From positions 70,193,555-70,257,554 of the forward strand of contig CP092877.1 of the NCBI GenBank assembly GCA_030710605.1: a stretch of 64,000 bases of DNA, given 5' to 3'. Source of the DNA: Cordylochernes scorpioides (lineage: Eukaryota > Arthropoda > Arachnida > Pseudoscorpiones > Chernetidae). A program made the translations under genes and the position numbers. The notes under the pieces were generated by a model. It saw only the letters and a list, made by a program, of their open reading frames with translations. It was not told the origin of the DNA and ran no database searches. Positions 32,674-43,392 of the stretch are shown here, in pieces (the stretch's first letter is position 1; the number at the start of each line of letters is the position of its first letter).

Positions 32674-32833
32674 AAGTGGAAGGTCTCGTTGTACTTGGGG
32701 GACCAGTTGTTATTCTTGGACTTGGTGGCGTGCTTGCGGCGCTTGTCGCTCAGGTGGGGTCCGATGAGGTTGACCTCGACGAAGGGCCGGAACATCGAGG
32801 TGCTGGGCCACTTGAGGTCGTTGGCTGCCACCA
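32674..32833 (-). CDS. unc-13: UNC-13 exon, C2C start (copy B)
   Basis: Encodes [18 protein letters not shown] through [16 protein letters not shown], the first half of the C-terminal C2 domain. The donor is GTGAGT here but GTAAGT in copy A. Confidence 0.88.
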
Positions 32834-33417
32834 CTGGGACAACCACGTCTTCTTGCTACACACCCTAGGTAGCTCCGCCCATATTTACCATGGTAAGACT
32901 GACCCTTGCTACGGAGTATCACCATCTCCATATACATACAGGCAAACAGACAACACTACTGAAAAAGAGGCAAATTGATAAACAGTCTTCAATATCTTTC
33001 TTTTAAGGATGTATACTGGTGAATTTTCGACACTTCCTCCGACTACAGACACAAATAAATAAATAAATAAAACACTAAAACCTAAAGAGAGGGCTAGAGA
33101 GATAGTGTATAGCTCTAATATCGACTAAAATTTGAAAAGAAAGTTCACTCTTTACAAAGAAACGAATGCGGACGGTTTAACATTTTGTCCCAAATATCTG
33201 CAATTTTACTCAAACAAACCTACCAAAGAAGTTGGCAGATTGCCTGTTTCTATCGGCTGACACCATCCTATTATTACATACATAGCACCTCACTTCGGCA
33301 CATCACTAGCTGGGGCTTTACCACATCTGGGGAGTTATGTCGCCTCCAATTTATTGGACTGATAGGGAGAGAGGTATCTCAAATTCTACCCTTTCTGGAC
33401 TTGTTGATTTCACTCAC

Positions 33418-33889
33418 CTTTCACTGTGACCTTGTGCTCCCCGGACCCTGGATGAGTGAACAGGTCCACCTGGACCGAGACCTCACCCACGGAACCTTCC
33501 TCCTGACAAGGGGCGTCCTGGCGTGTCTGTGTGGAAACGAAGGTCTTGATGAGAGTGTCCGTGGTCTGGGTGTAGAGGGAGAGGGCGTAGCGTAGGCTCT
33601 GGAGCTCCGGGCTCTTGTCTAGGAACGTTTTCTTGAGACCGTTGCCGCCAGCGTGGAAGTACTGTTTGACGGTGTCGAGGGCGACGTCGAGGACCGCGCA
33701 TTGCTTGGGGCTCAGGTTCCTCTCCGACAAGGCTCCGGGGAGCTTGGTGGCCCCCGCTGCCGCCACGTGGTTCCGGAACAACCGCGACATGTCCTCGATC
33801 TTGGCGTTGGGCAGGATCACCGTGCGTTCTGTCATGGGCGGTAGCACGACGGTCTTCTCCATGGTGTACACCACGATCCTCCACAGCTC
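33418..33889 (-). CDS. unc-13: UNC-13 exon, MUN end and linker (copy B)
   Basis: Encodes [18 protein letters not shown] through [20 protein letters not shown] to [17 protein letters not shown]. It differs from copy A at six bases in 472 by my count, none changing the protein. Confidence 0.9.
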
Positions 33890-33945
33890 CTGTCAATCGC
33901 AGCGTGTTGGCACAGTCTCGCAGCCACCAACCCACTCGAGCTTAC

Positions 33946-34174
33946 CTTGAGTAGCCGCTTGAGTACTGTCCGCTCGCACACCTGCGCCAGCATGGATAGC
34001 TTGCCGTCCAAGATGTCCATGAGCGGGTGTAGCACGTGGTCGGCTTCAGCTGCAACCTCGTTCTTCTGAGCCTGGCCGGCTCCTTTCACGGCCGCTAGCA
34101 GGGCGCCGAGCTCCTGCATGCTCTGTCTGATGGTCCCCTCCAGACTGGACACACCCAGTAACTTGTTGACCATC
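33946..34174 (-). CDS. unc-13: UNC-13 exon, MUN region (copy B)
   Basis: Encodes MVNKLLGVSSLEGTIRQSM to CERTVLKRLLK. One residue differs from copy A (Leu here, Ser there, at the fifth position). Confidence 0.85.
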
Positions 34175-34487
34175 CTTCCTCTGAATCAAGTCAAGAAGAT
34201 GCCCAAAGGCTCTAAAGTGGCAGAAGAGATGTCCAAAGACCCAAAAGTTTACAAAGAGAGATCACAATAATGTTGGCTAGAGATATGCGACTACACATAC
34301 TCTAAATACACTTCCTATCTACATGTGAAGAAACAATTTCAACTTCTTCACTTTAAAATTACCAGAATCCACGAGGTTGGATTTGTGCGAGAATTAGTGG
34401 CCATTGAAGCAATTTATAGATTTTTATAAAAATATCTCGAAATATTGGAGTTTATACCCTGATCTTGGATAACAGTACTGTACTCAC

Positions 34488-34576
34488 CTCTTGGCAAACA
34501 CCAGCCCCAGGTCATCCAAGACGTCGTTCAGCTGCTTCTGCAGTTCCTTCAGGATGTTGGCGGCGTCCGGCTCCAG
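34488..34576 (-). CDS. unc-13: UNC-13 exon, MUN region (copy B)
   Basis: Encodes LEPDAANILKELQKQL to DDLGLVFAK; ends in phase 2 with donor GTGAGT. Confidence 0.85.
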
Positions 34577-34912
34577 CTGGGAGACACGGCAGGGGGTTAG
34601 AGATAACGCCATTCAGATAACTAAACGTTTGAAACCTTATTTATTGTTTACAAAAAATATGGTTTGTAAAGAGCTAGGAGAGAATCAAAAGGTAAAATGG
34701 CTAAACAGAAATCCTTTCAATTGATAAGAAATATATAAATGTGTTTCAGTATCATCAAACTCAGCAGAGAAGGACTCTGGGCTGTTATTGATGACCGTTT
34801 ACTATCCGAAGACAAAGAGAGTATGTGACGTCAGTGTGTGACACGGGAATTTATGGCCAAATAATTGATCCATCACTACTTCCTGTTATGAGTCACAAAT
34901 AAAACCTTTATT

Positions 34913-35219
34913 TTATTATTATTATTATCCCTAGTGTACGTAGTACAGGCCATGATAATCATGGTGGGTAGTAGTTGACGACTGCTTTTACTGTAAGTGC
35001 ACCACATGTCTACACATGTGTAAAGTGCAGTTCGACATTGGCACAAGTGTTCCAGAGAGTCCCGTTTGATTACTTGCACTCTCGGTGGAATTGGACTTTT
35101 TCAGGAATCGGTGGCCATTGGGAATTTTTTTTTTTATCGGAAAAAAGAGTGCCCAATGCAGGATTCGATCCCCGTGTCTGTCAAAGACCAAAGGTCTAGA
35201 CCACTCGTCCACGGACTCC
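34913..35219 (-). mobile_element. SINE-A in unc-13 intron (copy B)
   Basis: Minus-strand head GGAGTCCGTGGACGAGTGG resembles a class II tRNA (Ser/Leu type), with B box GGGGATCGAATCCTG. The body is as in other SINE-A copies and the 3' end is a TAA-type tail. Copy A has the same insertion (51714-51998) with a deletion in the head. Confidence 0.7.
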
Positions 35220-35655
35220 ATTTTTTATATTATTAATTCCTTAAGGCGGCGGTATAAATAATGATCGAGAGCTGAAAGACAGGAAAATGTGAATGAAAGA
35301 TTTTCCTATATCTGTGTGCTATACATAATCAATAGTTAGGATCTTATATATTTTGTGATTGTTCTTCCACCATATAGAAGCCTAGATGTCTAAAAGCAAA
35401 GATTTGCCCCACTACACGTGATGGCGGTACAGCGATCCGAACGCTGGACGAATCAATCACATTGATAGGAAAAGATAGAATTGATTTATCAATTTATTGG
35501 GATGATTGATTTCCTTATTTTAATATTCTGTCCTCGACGGTGTTTTGTCAAATTGCCCGTTGAACTGTGGCAGCCTTGGGTAGTTAACAAAGTCAACAAG
35601 CTGCGAAGACAAAATGACTTGATGAGAGATTTTATTGAAGTTTGACAGGACTTAC

Positions 35656-35733
35656 CTTCTCTCCTCCCATGGACTCAAACATCTTCTCCAGCTGTACCCG
35701 GAGTTGCTGGATGTTGTTCATGAGGATACACGC
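35656..35733 (-). CDS. unc-13: UNC-13 exon, MUN region (copy B)
   Basis: Encodes [18 protein letters not shown] to FESMGGEK, 26 residues, phase 0 at both ends. In this copy the frame stays open upstream of the acceptor, but copy A has a TAG there, which supports this start. Confidence 0.85.
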
Positions 35734-36050
35734 CTGCTCCACACCGCACATGTAAACCAGGGTAGCTGCTGTGGAGCACAACGAGGCTCCTCGATTTAAA
35801 TAGACATAAAATTTTGATCTGATCCAATATAAGACAATGCTACACGTTGGTAGATAGACACTTTATGTATATAAATAAATACAGTATTTTATACATTTCT
35901 CTATAACATATAAATCTCTATTCATGATTAAAGATAAATTTGTGAAAAAACGAATAAAAAAACTACAAAAATCATTTCTCACAATAAAAATAAACTCATA
36001 GTGAAGAAATATTCTTGTAGTTTTTAAATACAGTATGTATATATGTGATG

Positions 36051-36216
36051 CATTAGCGCGCCATCTGTTATAACTATCTGTTGAACTATTTTTGACCCCT
36101 ATGGTTCTTTTTGAAATAAATCGTTTATTTTATCATGGCAGTAGGAAATTGATTTATTTGAAAAAGAATCATACGCGTCAAAAATAGTTCAAATTTCTTA
36201 TAACAGTATGTATGTA
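36051..36216 (-). mobile_element. Family D hairpin in unc-13 intron (copy B)
   Basis: Starts GATGCATTAGCGCGCCATCT and contains arms GAACTATTTTTGAC and its inverse. Copy A counterpart about 52946-53117. Confidence 0.55.
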
Positions 36217-36246
36217 AATACAGTATGTATGTAAATAAATACCTAC

Positions 36247-36324
36247 CGTTTTCTCCTGGGTGATGTAAGAGGAGAACTCTCGTTTGACGATGTCGGCGTA
36301 GGCTGTGAGCACCTTCACGATGGT
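36247..36324 (-). CDS. unc-13: UNC-13 exon, MUN region (copy B)
   Basis: Encodes TIVKVLTAYADIVKREFS to SYITQEKT, 26 residues, phase 0; donor GTAGGT. Confidence 0.85.
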
Positions 36325-36453
36325 CTGCCACATACGTACATCTGTGATTACTGACCTTTTATTAGAATCTGACCGTGGACCGGTCTTGTTTACCTAATGG
36401 ATGGAAAATGTTTGTAAGTATTTTAGTAGTCACTAGCTCATTGCCTTTTTTAT

Positions 36454-36632
36454 ATCACACTCGTAACAGACAATAACTCTGAAAGATATTACAGTGACCT
36501 TTATTGAAAACATACGAGATAACCATGCCTGAACAAAATTGCTTCTGTCTCCAAAAAAAAAAAAAAAAAAAAAATAGATGACCAACGACATCAAAGACTT
36601 TCGAATTTCTTAAGTTTTGTATACGAGTGTAT
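36454..36632. mobile_element. Tc1/mariner-like MITE (copy B)
   Basis: Inner GACAATAACTCTGAAAGATA and right end TTAAGTTTTGTATACGAGTG. The copy A counterpart near 53380-53500 has lost its left part. Confidence 0.55.
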
Positions 36633-37411
36633 ATACTATTTTTATAGACATCAATAAAGGACATTTATACGCTTTTTTTACTCAAAAGTACACACGAGGA
36701 ACTCCCATGTACATTTCTCTGCTCATTGTCTCAATTGGTCTTATTCAGATTGCACTGGTCTTAGCCCCTCCCTCTCTCTAACGAGAAACCACCTTTATAA
36801 TATTGTAGCCAAATATTTAATACACAGGTTATTAATTTTTATATTTATATTTTGCTACTTTGTAAACTTCCCTTCTCTGGTGTTTTTATTTATTTTTGTA
36901 TTAAATAAATTGCCGTGTAATTCTAAGGTTTGTCTCTTTCTAATTTTCTACATGACATTTTGGCAGATATGTGCTGAGTGGATTAGGGAAGATAAACTGA
37001 AACTGGTGCTGTTGTCTACATTTTCCGCGACTGACTCCCAAGATTCCACGGATTCCGCATCAAAGCTAAATTTTCCCCTCAAAGAAGACGATATCCCTAT
37101 AGACGCTACGACAACAAAGCCGCTCTTCACGCTGCAAGAAAAAGGACACAAAGCTACTAGGGACTTTCAAGACTCTGAAGGAATCCAGCAGCAACAAGAT
37201 TTACAAGCTGTGAGTCACAGCTCTCATCATTATTCGAAAGGAATTGTTCATCTGGACACCTGTTACGTTTACCCAGACCTCCTATAATAGTATTTGCTTA
37301 AAAAGAGGCGTTAGTGGGTCGGCGAAATGTTGGAATAGACAGTAAAATGTTGATATATATAGGTACAATTTCATCCTAACCTATTTACATATATCCGGTG
37401 GGTTGACTCAC

Positions 37412-37555
37412 CTTGGCGAACCGTTTCATGTAACGTTTGACAATGTCGGGGTCGGGACACTCCAGCTTGCTGATGACGTCAAAGCACTGGGTGAGCTGGG
37501 TGAAGACATCCACCACCGAGTTGGAGAAGAGGGCGTGCTCCGAGCTTTGCTGGAA
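37412..37555 (-). CDS. unc-13: UNC-13 exon, MUN region (copy B)
   Basis: Encodes [18 protein letters not shown] through [18 protein letters not shown], 48 residues, phase 0. Confidence 0.88.
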
Positions 37556-37878
37556 CTGTCGCACGCACACGCATGGTGTCAGAACTTGTACATACAATAT
37601 AAAGTTGCGGGAGGTTGATGTTTATGTACCTAAAGATGCACCTATCCCTTTTAAAATACATTAAAACAATTCATTAATCACAAGAGAGAACGTACAATTG
37701 GGGATAAACAATGAGCCACAACACCATTTTTGGCATATTCAGACCAAAGCCAGCCTGTATACCATTGTTTCGGGCTTTGACCTTCATCAGTATAGATGTT
37801 TTTATAACCTTCTACAGGAGGAGTTATGGAATCTTCGAATTTTGCTGAAAAAGTAAAATGTACTTGTGTAGCACTCAC

Positions 37879-37975
37879 CCCGTCCTTCTTGTCCCTGAGG
37901 AAGGCACTGTTGAGGTACTCCAGCGACACGTCGTCGTTCTCGTTCAGCCACTGCATGACGAACGGCTCGAACCAC
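37879..37975 (-). CDS. unc-13: UNC-13 exon, MUN region (copy B), abuts assembly gap
   Basis: Encodes [18 protein letters not shown] to RDKKDG. The known sequence ends at 37976, the G of the acceptor AG, so the exon is complete but its intron is not represented. Confidence 0.85.
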
Positions 37976-37976
37976 C

Positions 37977-38076
37977 NNNNNNNNNNNNNNNNNNNNNNNN
38001 NNNNNNNNNNNNNNNNNNNNNNNNNNNNNNNNNNNNNNNNNNNNNNNNNNNNNNNNNNNNNNNNNNNNNNNNNNNN
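37977..38076. other. Assembly gap of 100 N
   Basis: Exactly 100 N, separating the two repeated blocks. Confidence 0.99.
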
Positions 38077-38112
38077 TTCAACTTTCATATAGCACAAACA
38101 TTTGGCCATCTT

Positions 38113-38182
38113 AGCTCGAGGAGCATGGACTCATGGAATTCGTGTAATCTTTACACAAGGGGATAAGAAACAACAACAACAA
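38113..38182 (+). mobile_element. 70-bp SINE-1/LINE tail insertion with 12-bp duplication
   Basis: TTTGGCCATCTT at 38101-38112 and 38183-38194 surrounds only the last 70 bases of the SINE-1 type tail, ending AAGGGGATAAGAAAC and an AAC repeat. An extreme 5' truncation. Confidence 0.75.
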
Positions 38183-38239
38183 TTTGGCCATCTTTTCTCA
38201 GGTACTTAGAATTAAAGCTGCAGTATACAAATTTACATA

Positions 38240-38420
38240 CAGTAGAATCTCCATGAGAGGACACTCACGCTAGAGAACACTTCTCTACAAAGGTCAGTTT
38301 TTATTTACAAAATTACCATTTTTGCTATTTAGTTACTCTCTGGTAAGAGGACACCTCTCCCTAAAGGACAGCTTGGCTCTGCAATTAGGTGTTGTCCTTT
38401 ACAGGGAGGTAGTTCTACTG
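38240..38420. mobile_element. pogo-like MITE (CAGTAGAAYCTCC family)
   Basis: CAGTAGAATCTCC at the left, inverse at the right (GGGAGGTAGTTCTACTG), with TA at 38238-38239 and 38421-38422. A half-copy of a related end is at about 57073-57130. Confidence 0.7.
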
Positions 38421-38535
38421 TACATAATAAACACAGGCTGTTACCGGAACGTCACACACTATTTATTTATTTGGATTTGGTCTTATTACCTTGTGTTTAT
38501 AATCCAAATTGTGCCTTATCATACTGTATATAATA

Positions 38536-38709
38536 TACACTCATAGACAAAACTAAAGAAAGTTGTACCTCTTTTAGCATGTATTTACTATTATTTTTTT
38601 AAAGGAGAACATTCATATTTACATATTTAGGAAATCCAATGTTATATAAGCAAATGAGAAGTGGTTTATGCTTAAAATATGAAACTTTCAAGTTTTGTCC
38701 ATGAGTGTA
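38536..38709. mobile_element. Tc1/mariner-like MITE
   Basis: TACACTCATAGACAAAACTA at the left and AAGTTTTGTCCATGAGTGTA at the right. Confidence 0.7.
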
Positions 38710-38755
38710 TATAGCATTTAAGTAAAGGTTGAAGGACATATAATGTCTGAAGGTT

Positions 38756-39041
38756 TGTTGTTGTGTGTTGTTTCTTATCCCCTTGTGTAAAGATTACACG
38801 AATCCCATGAGTTCATGATCTCATGGAATGGGGTATAGGGGTGCAGCTTTCGTTGATCATGGCACCATGATCCAGGCACACTTTGGTGAAAGTCTGACTT
38901 TGCCTGTAATTTGAGGCTGTTCCTAACATGGAAGCCTTTGCTCCACTCTAACATGAGTACAGACACAGCTCCTCCGTATTCCTGGAGTGGGACCCTTGTT
39001 GAGGACCATCAACCGGGTCAGTTGAACTCAGAATTTTTAAA
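38756..39041 (-). mobile_element. SINE-1 retroposon
   Basis: Same family as 23696-23999, with GTTTCTTATCCCCTTGTGTA tail at the left and body to GAACTCAGAATTTTTAAAG. A different insertion, outside the collinear blocks. Confidence 0.65.
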
Positions 39042-39240
39042 GGGAGAGTGTCCCTCCTGGTTACAGCATCAAGTCTACTAGAACAAGACTTGATACGATT
39101 GTGTAGAGGGTTTACTGTACCTCCCAACAATGTCCACTGCACCAGAGGCCAGGTACAGAGGGGTAAGCATGGGAGGGATGTTTGAAGGTTGTTGATCTAT
39201 GACACCTGATCTTATCATTGCTACATATGACTATCTGAAT

Positions 39241-39465
39241 ACAAGAAAATAAGACCTAATCCAAATAATTTATTAGTGTGTGATGTTTCGGCAACAACAT
39301 TGTCACCATCATCAGACAAAAGAATGAGAAAAAATATTACAGCAAGTTCTTTTGTCTGATGATGGTAACAATGTTGTTGCCGAAACGTCACACACTAATA
39401 AATTATTTGGATTAGGTCTTATTTTTTCTTTTATTATAATCTATAATCCAAATTGTGCTTTATCA
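39241..39465. mobile_element. Family A palindromic MITE, best-preserved long hairpin
   Basis: Arms AATAAGACCTAATCCAAATA, inner TGTTTCGGCAACAACATTG and TTTTGTCTGATGATGG with CCGAAACGTCACACACTA, ending AATCCAAATTGTGCTTTATCA. The plus strand at about 39355-39400 shows CTGATGA, an 8-bp stem and GAAACGTC. Further family A pieces lie at 38435-38520, 39475-39545, 39665-39790 and 39840-39935. Confidence 0.7.
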
Positions 39466-40935
39466 TTCAGTACTTTTGTCTGAAGATGGTAACAAGACTG
39501 TTACCGAAACGTCACACACTATTTATTTATTTGGATTTGGTCTTATTACCTTGTGTTTATTATCAATTTATTGTTACATTTGACTTTACCTGAAGAATCA
39601 CATGGTGAGACCAAATAAGTAATTTGTACATTTCAGTAACAATGTTATAACTGAAACAATATGTGATAAATTTGGATTATAGCTACAAGAAAATAAGACC
39701 TAATCCAAATAAATTACTAGTGTGTGATGTTTTGGTAACAACATTGTCACCATCATCAGACAAAAGAATGAGAAAAAATATCACAGCATGTTCTTAAATA
39801 GTACTGTTATCATGTAATATCTTAAATAGTACTGATAACTACTATTAAGAACATGCTGTGATATTTTCCCTCATTTATTCTTTTGTCTGATGATGGTAAC
39901 AACGCTGTTACTGAAATGTCACACACTAGTAAACTACAGTTAAACCTGTCTATAGCGCCCCCTCTTGGGACTCACCAAAATAGGGTGCTATAGAGAGGGG
40001 GTGCTATAGACAGGTCACTTTTAATGTAAAATGTTTACATTTTAATGTTTAAAATTGGGCGCTATTTAGAGGGGGTGCTATAGACAGGTTTAACTGTATT
40101 TGAATTAGGTCTTATTTTCTTGAAGCTTGAAACAATATGTATAATTTACACTTTTGTTCTTATATGCTACCTGTCTATAAATGTCAAATTGTATCTTTCT
40201 AAATGTGTGCTGAAGACCAGTGAGAAATCAATACCATCTCTTCCTCAACACCGAGTGTTATCTAACCACCAGGTATTTCAGGCTATAGTCTTCTTCTTTC
40301 TTATCTCCACACTGGGTGAAGTAGAATGCGTCTGCCTTTGTCATTAAGACTGGGAGCACTACTCAGTGGCAGGCCGACTTAGCTCCAAAAGAAATGGCCG
40401 TCTCTGACATGAGGAACAGACACCATGTGCACCACTCCTAACAATGGAGTACTGATGCTGCTCAACCTGTATACCTGGAGCCCTTACAGTGTACTATCAG
40501 CCAGGCCAGCTGAGCCCAGGTTTTATAGCGAGTTTGTTACTGCTCCCCCTCCTCCTTTTTCATCCGGGCTTGGGACTGGCAAAGGTGGAGTTTCAGGCTA
40601 TAGTAACATGGATAATCCACTCCCTACTATATTACAAGCTAACCAAGTTCCCAGAGTGAAGTTGTGGAAAGATAGATGGACTCCAGCTGCAAGAAGATGG
40701 CCCATGTGTGAGGGTGACAAGCATCACGATGGCATTCCAGTGTGGGGGGAGAACAGATCGGCAATGACAAGACACAGCAAGTTGTCTTCAGACCATGTGG
40801 ATTAACCAAGAAGACAGTACCAAGGAGGATGATGAGGAACCTTCTCATGGCGGACATTGAAGGCAAGTACATCTACTGTGTATAGTTATTAATCCCTCTT
40901 AAAACTTTTGTAATAAAGTAATCACACTAAGCTGT

Positions 40936-41060
40936 ATAAGAAATTTGAAGTGGAGGGTTCACCAATGATGAGCCAGGCCCTCCAATTATTTTATATTTAA
41001 AAGAAGCATATGCGTCAAAAATAGTTTAAATTTCTTATAACAGATGGCATGGTAATGCAT
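40936..41060 (+). mobile_element. Family D hairpin inside the old LTR (copy A)
   Basis: Ends TTATAACAGATGGCATGGTA plus ATGCATC. It is flanked by ATCACACTAAGCTG (40921-40934) and ATCACACTAATATG (from 41059). The related LTR at 54165-54564 shows the uninterrupted GCACTAAGCTGTAT. Confidence 0.6.
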
Positions 41061-41161
41061 CACACTAATATGTATCCACAACAAACCCATATTGTTCTCA
41101 TAGAAACTTTGTATGCAAACATTGATGGCTGAAAAGCCTTATAACAATATAATACAAACTA

Positions 41162-42433
41162 CAGTAAAACCCCGCTAATACGAACCCTGGATATAACGAA
41201 CCTTCCATTATAACGAACCCACGCCGATTCCCAATTCCATTCCTTTGAAAATACCATCGTTATAACGAACTTTGCGATTTTTAAAATAACGAAATACCCC
41301 TATAACGAACCTATTTTCGGTCCCAAAATAATAAAATCTATTAAAAATACTATGCTTATAACGAACTTACAATTGTAATTTAAAAAAAAAAATTAAAACA
41401 ACAAAATTTTGAGCATTTTTCAGCTCGCGGATCGCGATTTCAAAACAATAAATTTAGCGGCATTGTTTGTTTTGATTTTTGCACTTTATTTTGCTGCATT
41501 TTGTATAAATTTTTACACCTTATACTTTTTATTAAATATAATATCTTTGCATCCATTAAATTTGAAATATAAAAAATGCAAATGGCTTCCAAATTGAAGA
41601 AAACAAAGGCATTAAAAAAAAAAAACGTTTATTTCTTAAAAAAAAAAAGGCCATTTACAGAACTTTTCAAAGCGAAACAACACAGGCAAAATGTTAAGAA
41701 CATATTAAAATAAGAGAATATAACTTTTCTATTATGAAAGCTAACATATAAAGCTATTAAAAATTGTTACAAAGAGGAATCAACCTCAACTTTTGCCGCG
41801 ATCGTACGTTTTAGGGCTACAAAAAAAAAAAAAAAAAAAAAAAAGAGTCCAAATAAACGGTCCCGTGATGAAACAAAAACTATTTTTATGCAATGAACTA
41901 TGCAGCAATGTTTTGCATGACAGGTTAAAAAAAAACGAAATCTAGACCTAGAAGAATATGTGGAAACATGAAATGGAAGAAAAACACTAACTTTATTTGA
42001 ATGGTGCAATGCTTGAAGAATGCTTTGAAGCAACAAGGTGTTAGAGCCATTTTTCCAAGTAAACATTGTATTATATAATGTGATAATGATGTTTTAAAAT
42101 CATTTTATATCTTTAATATATATTTAATAAAACTTTGCCTAGGATTTGTCTTGATTTTGAAATTAGACATAGAGATGCATGTATGCTAATGACAAGAAGA
42201 ACCTATCATCTAATGATTTCTTTTATTATTCAGTGTTAATATAAGTAAATTGGTCAATTATGGAAATTAAAACAAAGTGACCACTATTAATAGGCAGCCT
42301 TTTCCTGTGTGTATGGCTGTCCTTTAATTATACGGTCTAAAAATTTTGAAAAGTACAAAAAAATAGCCAAACCGTGGCTATAGTGAACCAAAAGCTCTGT
42401 CCCATTGGGGTTCACTATAGAGGGGTTTTACTG
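41162..42433. mobile_element. pogo-like non-autonomous element, copy A only
   Basis: Termini CAGTAAAACCCCGCTA and the inverse GGGGTTTTACTG, next to TA at 41160-41161. On the right two extra bases precede a TA. Copy B has the empty site ATTCTACTTTAGG near 25890. The left end continues CGAACCCTGGATATAACGAA. The longest frame is 62 codons, so no transposase is encoded. Confidence 0.8.
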
Positions 42434-43392
42434 TGTACTTTAGGAATCTTTACCACAACAGTAAAATATAGGTTTATCTGTGACCTAGTGTTGTCATCTA
42501 TAGACTTGTTGGTGTCACTTACACTATATTGTCAACTCTACAGTATTTACAGTTTTAATTTTATTGTGCTTTTCACATGTGTAGACATGTGGTGCACTTA
42601 CTGTAAAAGCAGTCACTAACTTCTACCTACCATGATTATCATGGCCTGTACCACATGTACTAGGGATAATATTGTTGTATCAAAGACATGTCCATGTAAT
42701 TTGGATGAAAACAATAAATGAATAAATAATAGTTGGACCAAGATGTCAGGTGAATGAAATTAACCCTCACTATATAAAGCCATCTCAATGATGACTATAA
42801 ATAAATTCTATCCTCTAGATGGTGGCGCTACCTAACCTATGTACACTAAAGCTGAGAGCCCACAGCACTGGAAGTTTTGTCAAGCCTTTCATTTGTCTGC
42901 TATATCCACTCATGGACAAAACTTAAGGAAGTTGTACCTTTTAGCATGTATATCAGGATTCAGACAATAACTCTGAAAGATATTACAGTGACCTTTATTG
43001 AAGACACATGAGATAACCAAGTGTGAACAAAATTGCCTCTGTCTCCTTTAAAAGAGTAAACGACCGGTGACATCAAAATATGAAACTTCCTTAAGTTTTG
43101 TGAAAAAATAGTACAAATATCATATTGTACTGGGATAAGGTACTGGGAGTTCTCCCTTAAATTTTGTTTCCATGAATGTAGAAGATATGAAAAGATACTT
43201 GTTCCAACAGGTGACGTTCGCTGATGGTTGACCTCTTTATCATGGCTGGTACTACATGATTTGGCACAGTCATGTCTTTGATACAACAATAAAATATTAT
43301 CCCTAGTACAGGTGGTACAGACCATGATAATCATAGTGGGTAGAAGTTGGCGACAGCCTAGTACACCACACATCTACACATGTGAAAAGCAC

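Larger units (their letters stand above)
32314..37975 (-). other. unc-13: Second set of unc-13 3' exons (copy B), nine exons
   Basis: Exons at 37879-37975, 37412-37555, 36247-36324, 35656-35733, 34488-34576, 33946-34174, 33418-33889, 32674-32833 and 32314-32617. They have the same lengths, phases and splice sites as copy A (1651 bp: one base plus 549 residues and a stop). All frames are open. The first exon abuts the 37977 gap, so no exon upstream of it exists here. The set would not encode a usable protein alone: it has only part of the MUN region and the last C2 domain. Most likely it is the alternative haplotype of the copy A exons. Confidence 0.85.
23420..37976. repeat. Repeated block, copy B (homologous to 39530-55243)
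   Basis: Collinear with copy A over the whole length, including nine unc-13 exons, a mariner remnant, MITEs and a TTAA-flanked element. It ends at the 100-N gap, one base past the splice acceptor of an unc-13 exon. The 472-bp exon of copies A and B differs at six sites by my count, all silent. Copy-specific insertions (25312-25771 and 23696-23999 here; 41162-42433 and 54165-54564 in copy A) show the two have separate histories. Confidence 0.9.

Noticed and set aside
32254..32868. 204-codon plus-strand frame (and its counterpart 49035-49634)
   Set aside because: It is the antisense shadow of GC-rich unc-13 exons that are in frame on the minus strand with correct splice sites.
33483..33935. 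150-codon arginine- and proline-rich minus-strand frame
   Set aside because: It overlaps the UNC-13 exon in another frame and has the composition of an out-of-frame reading.
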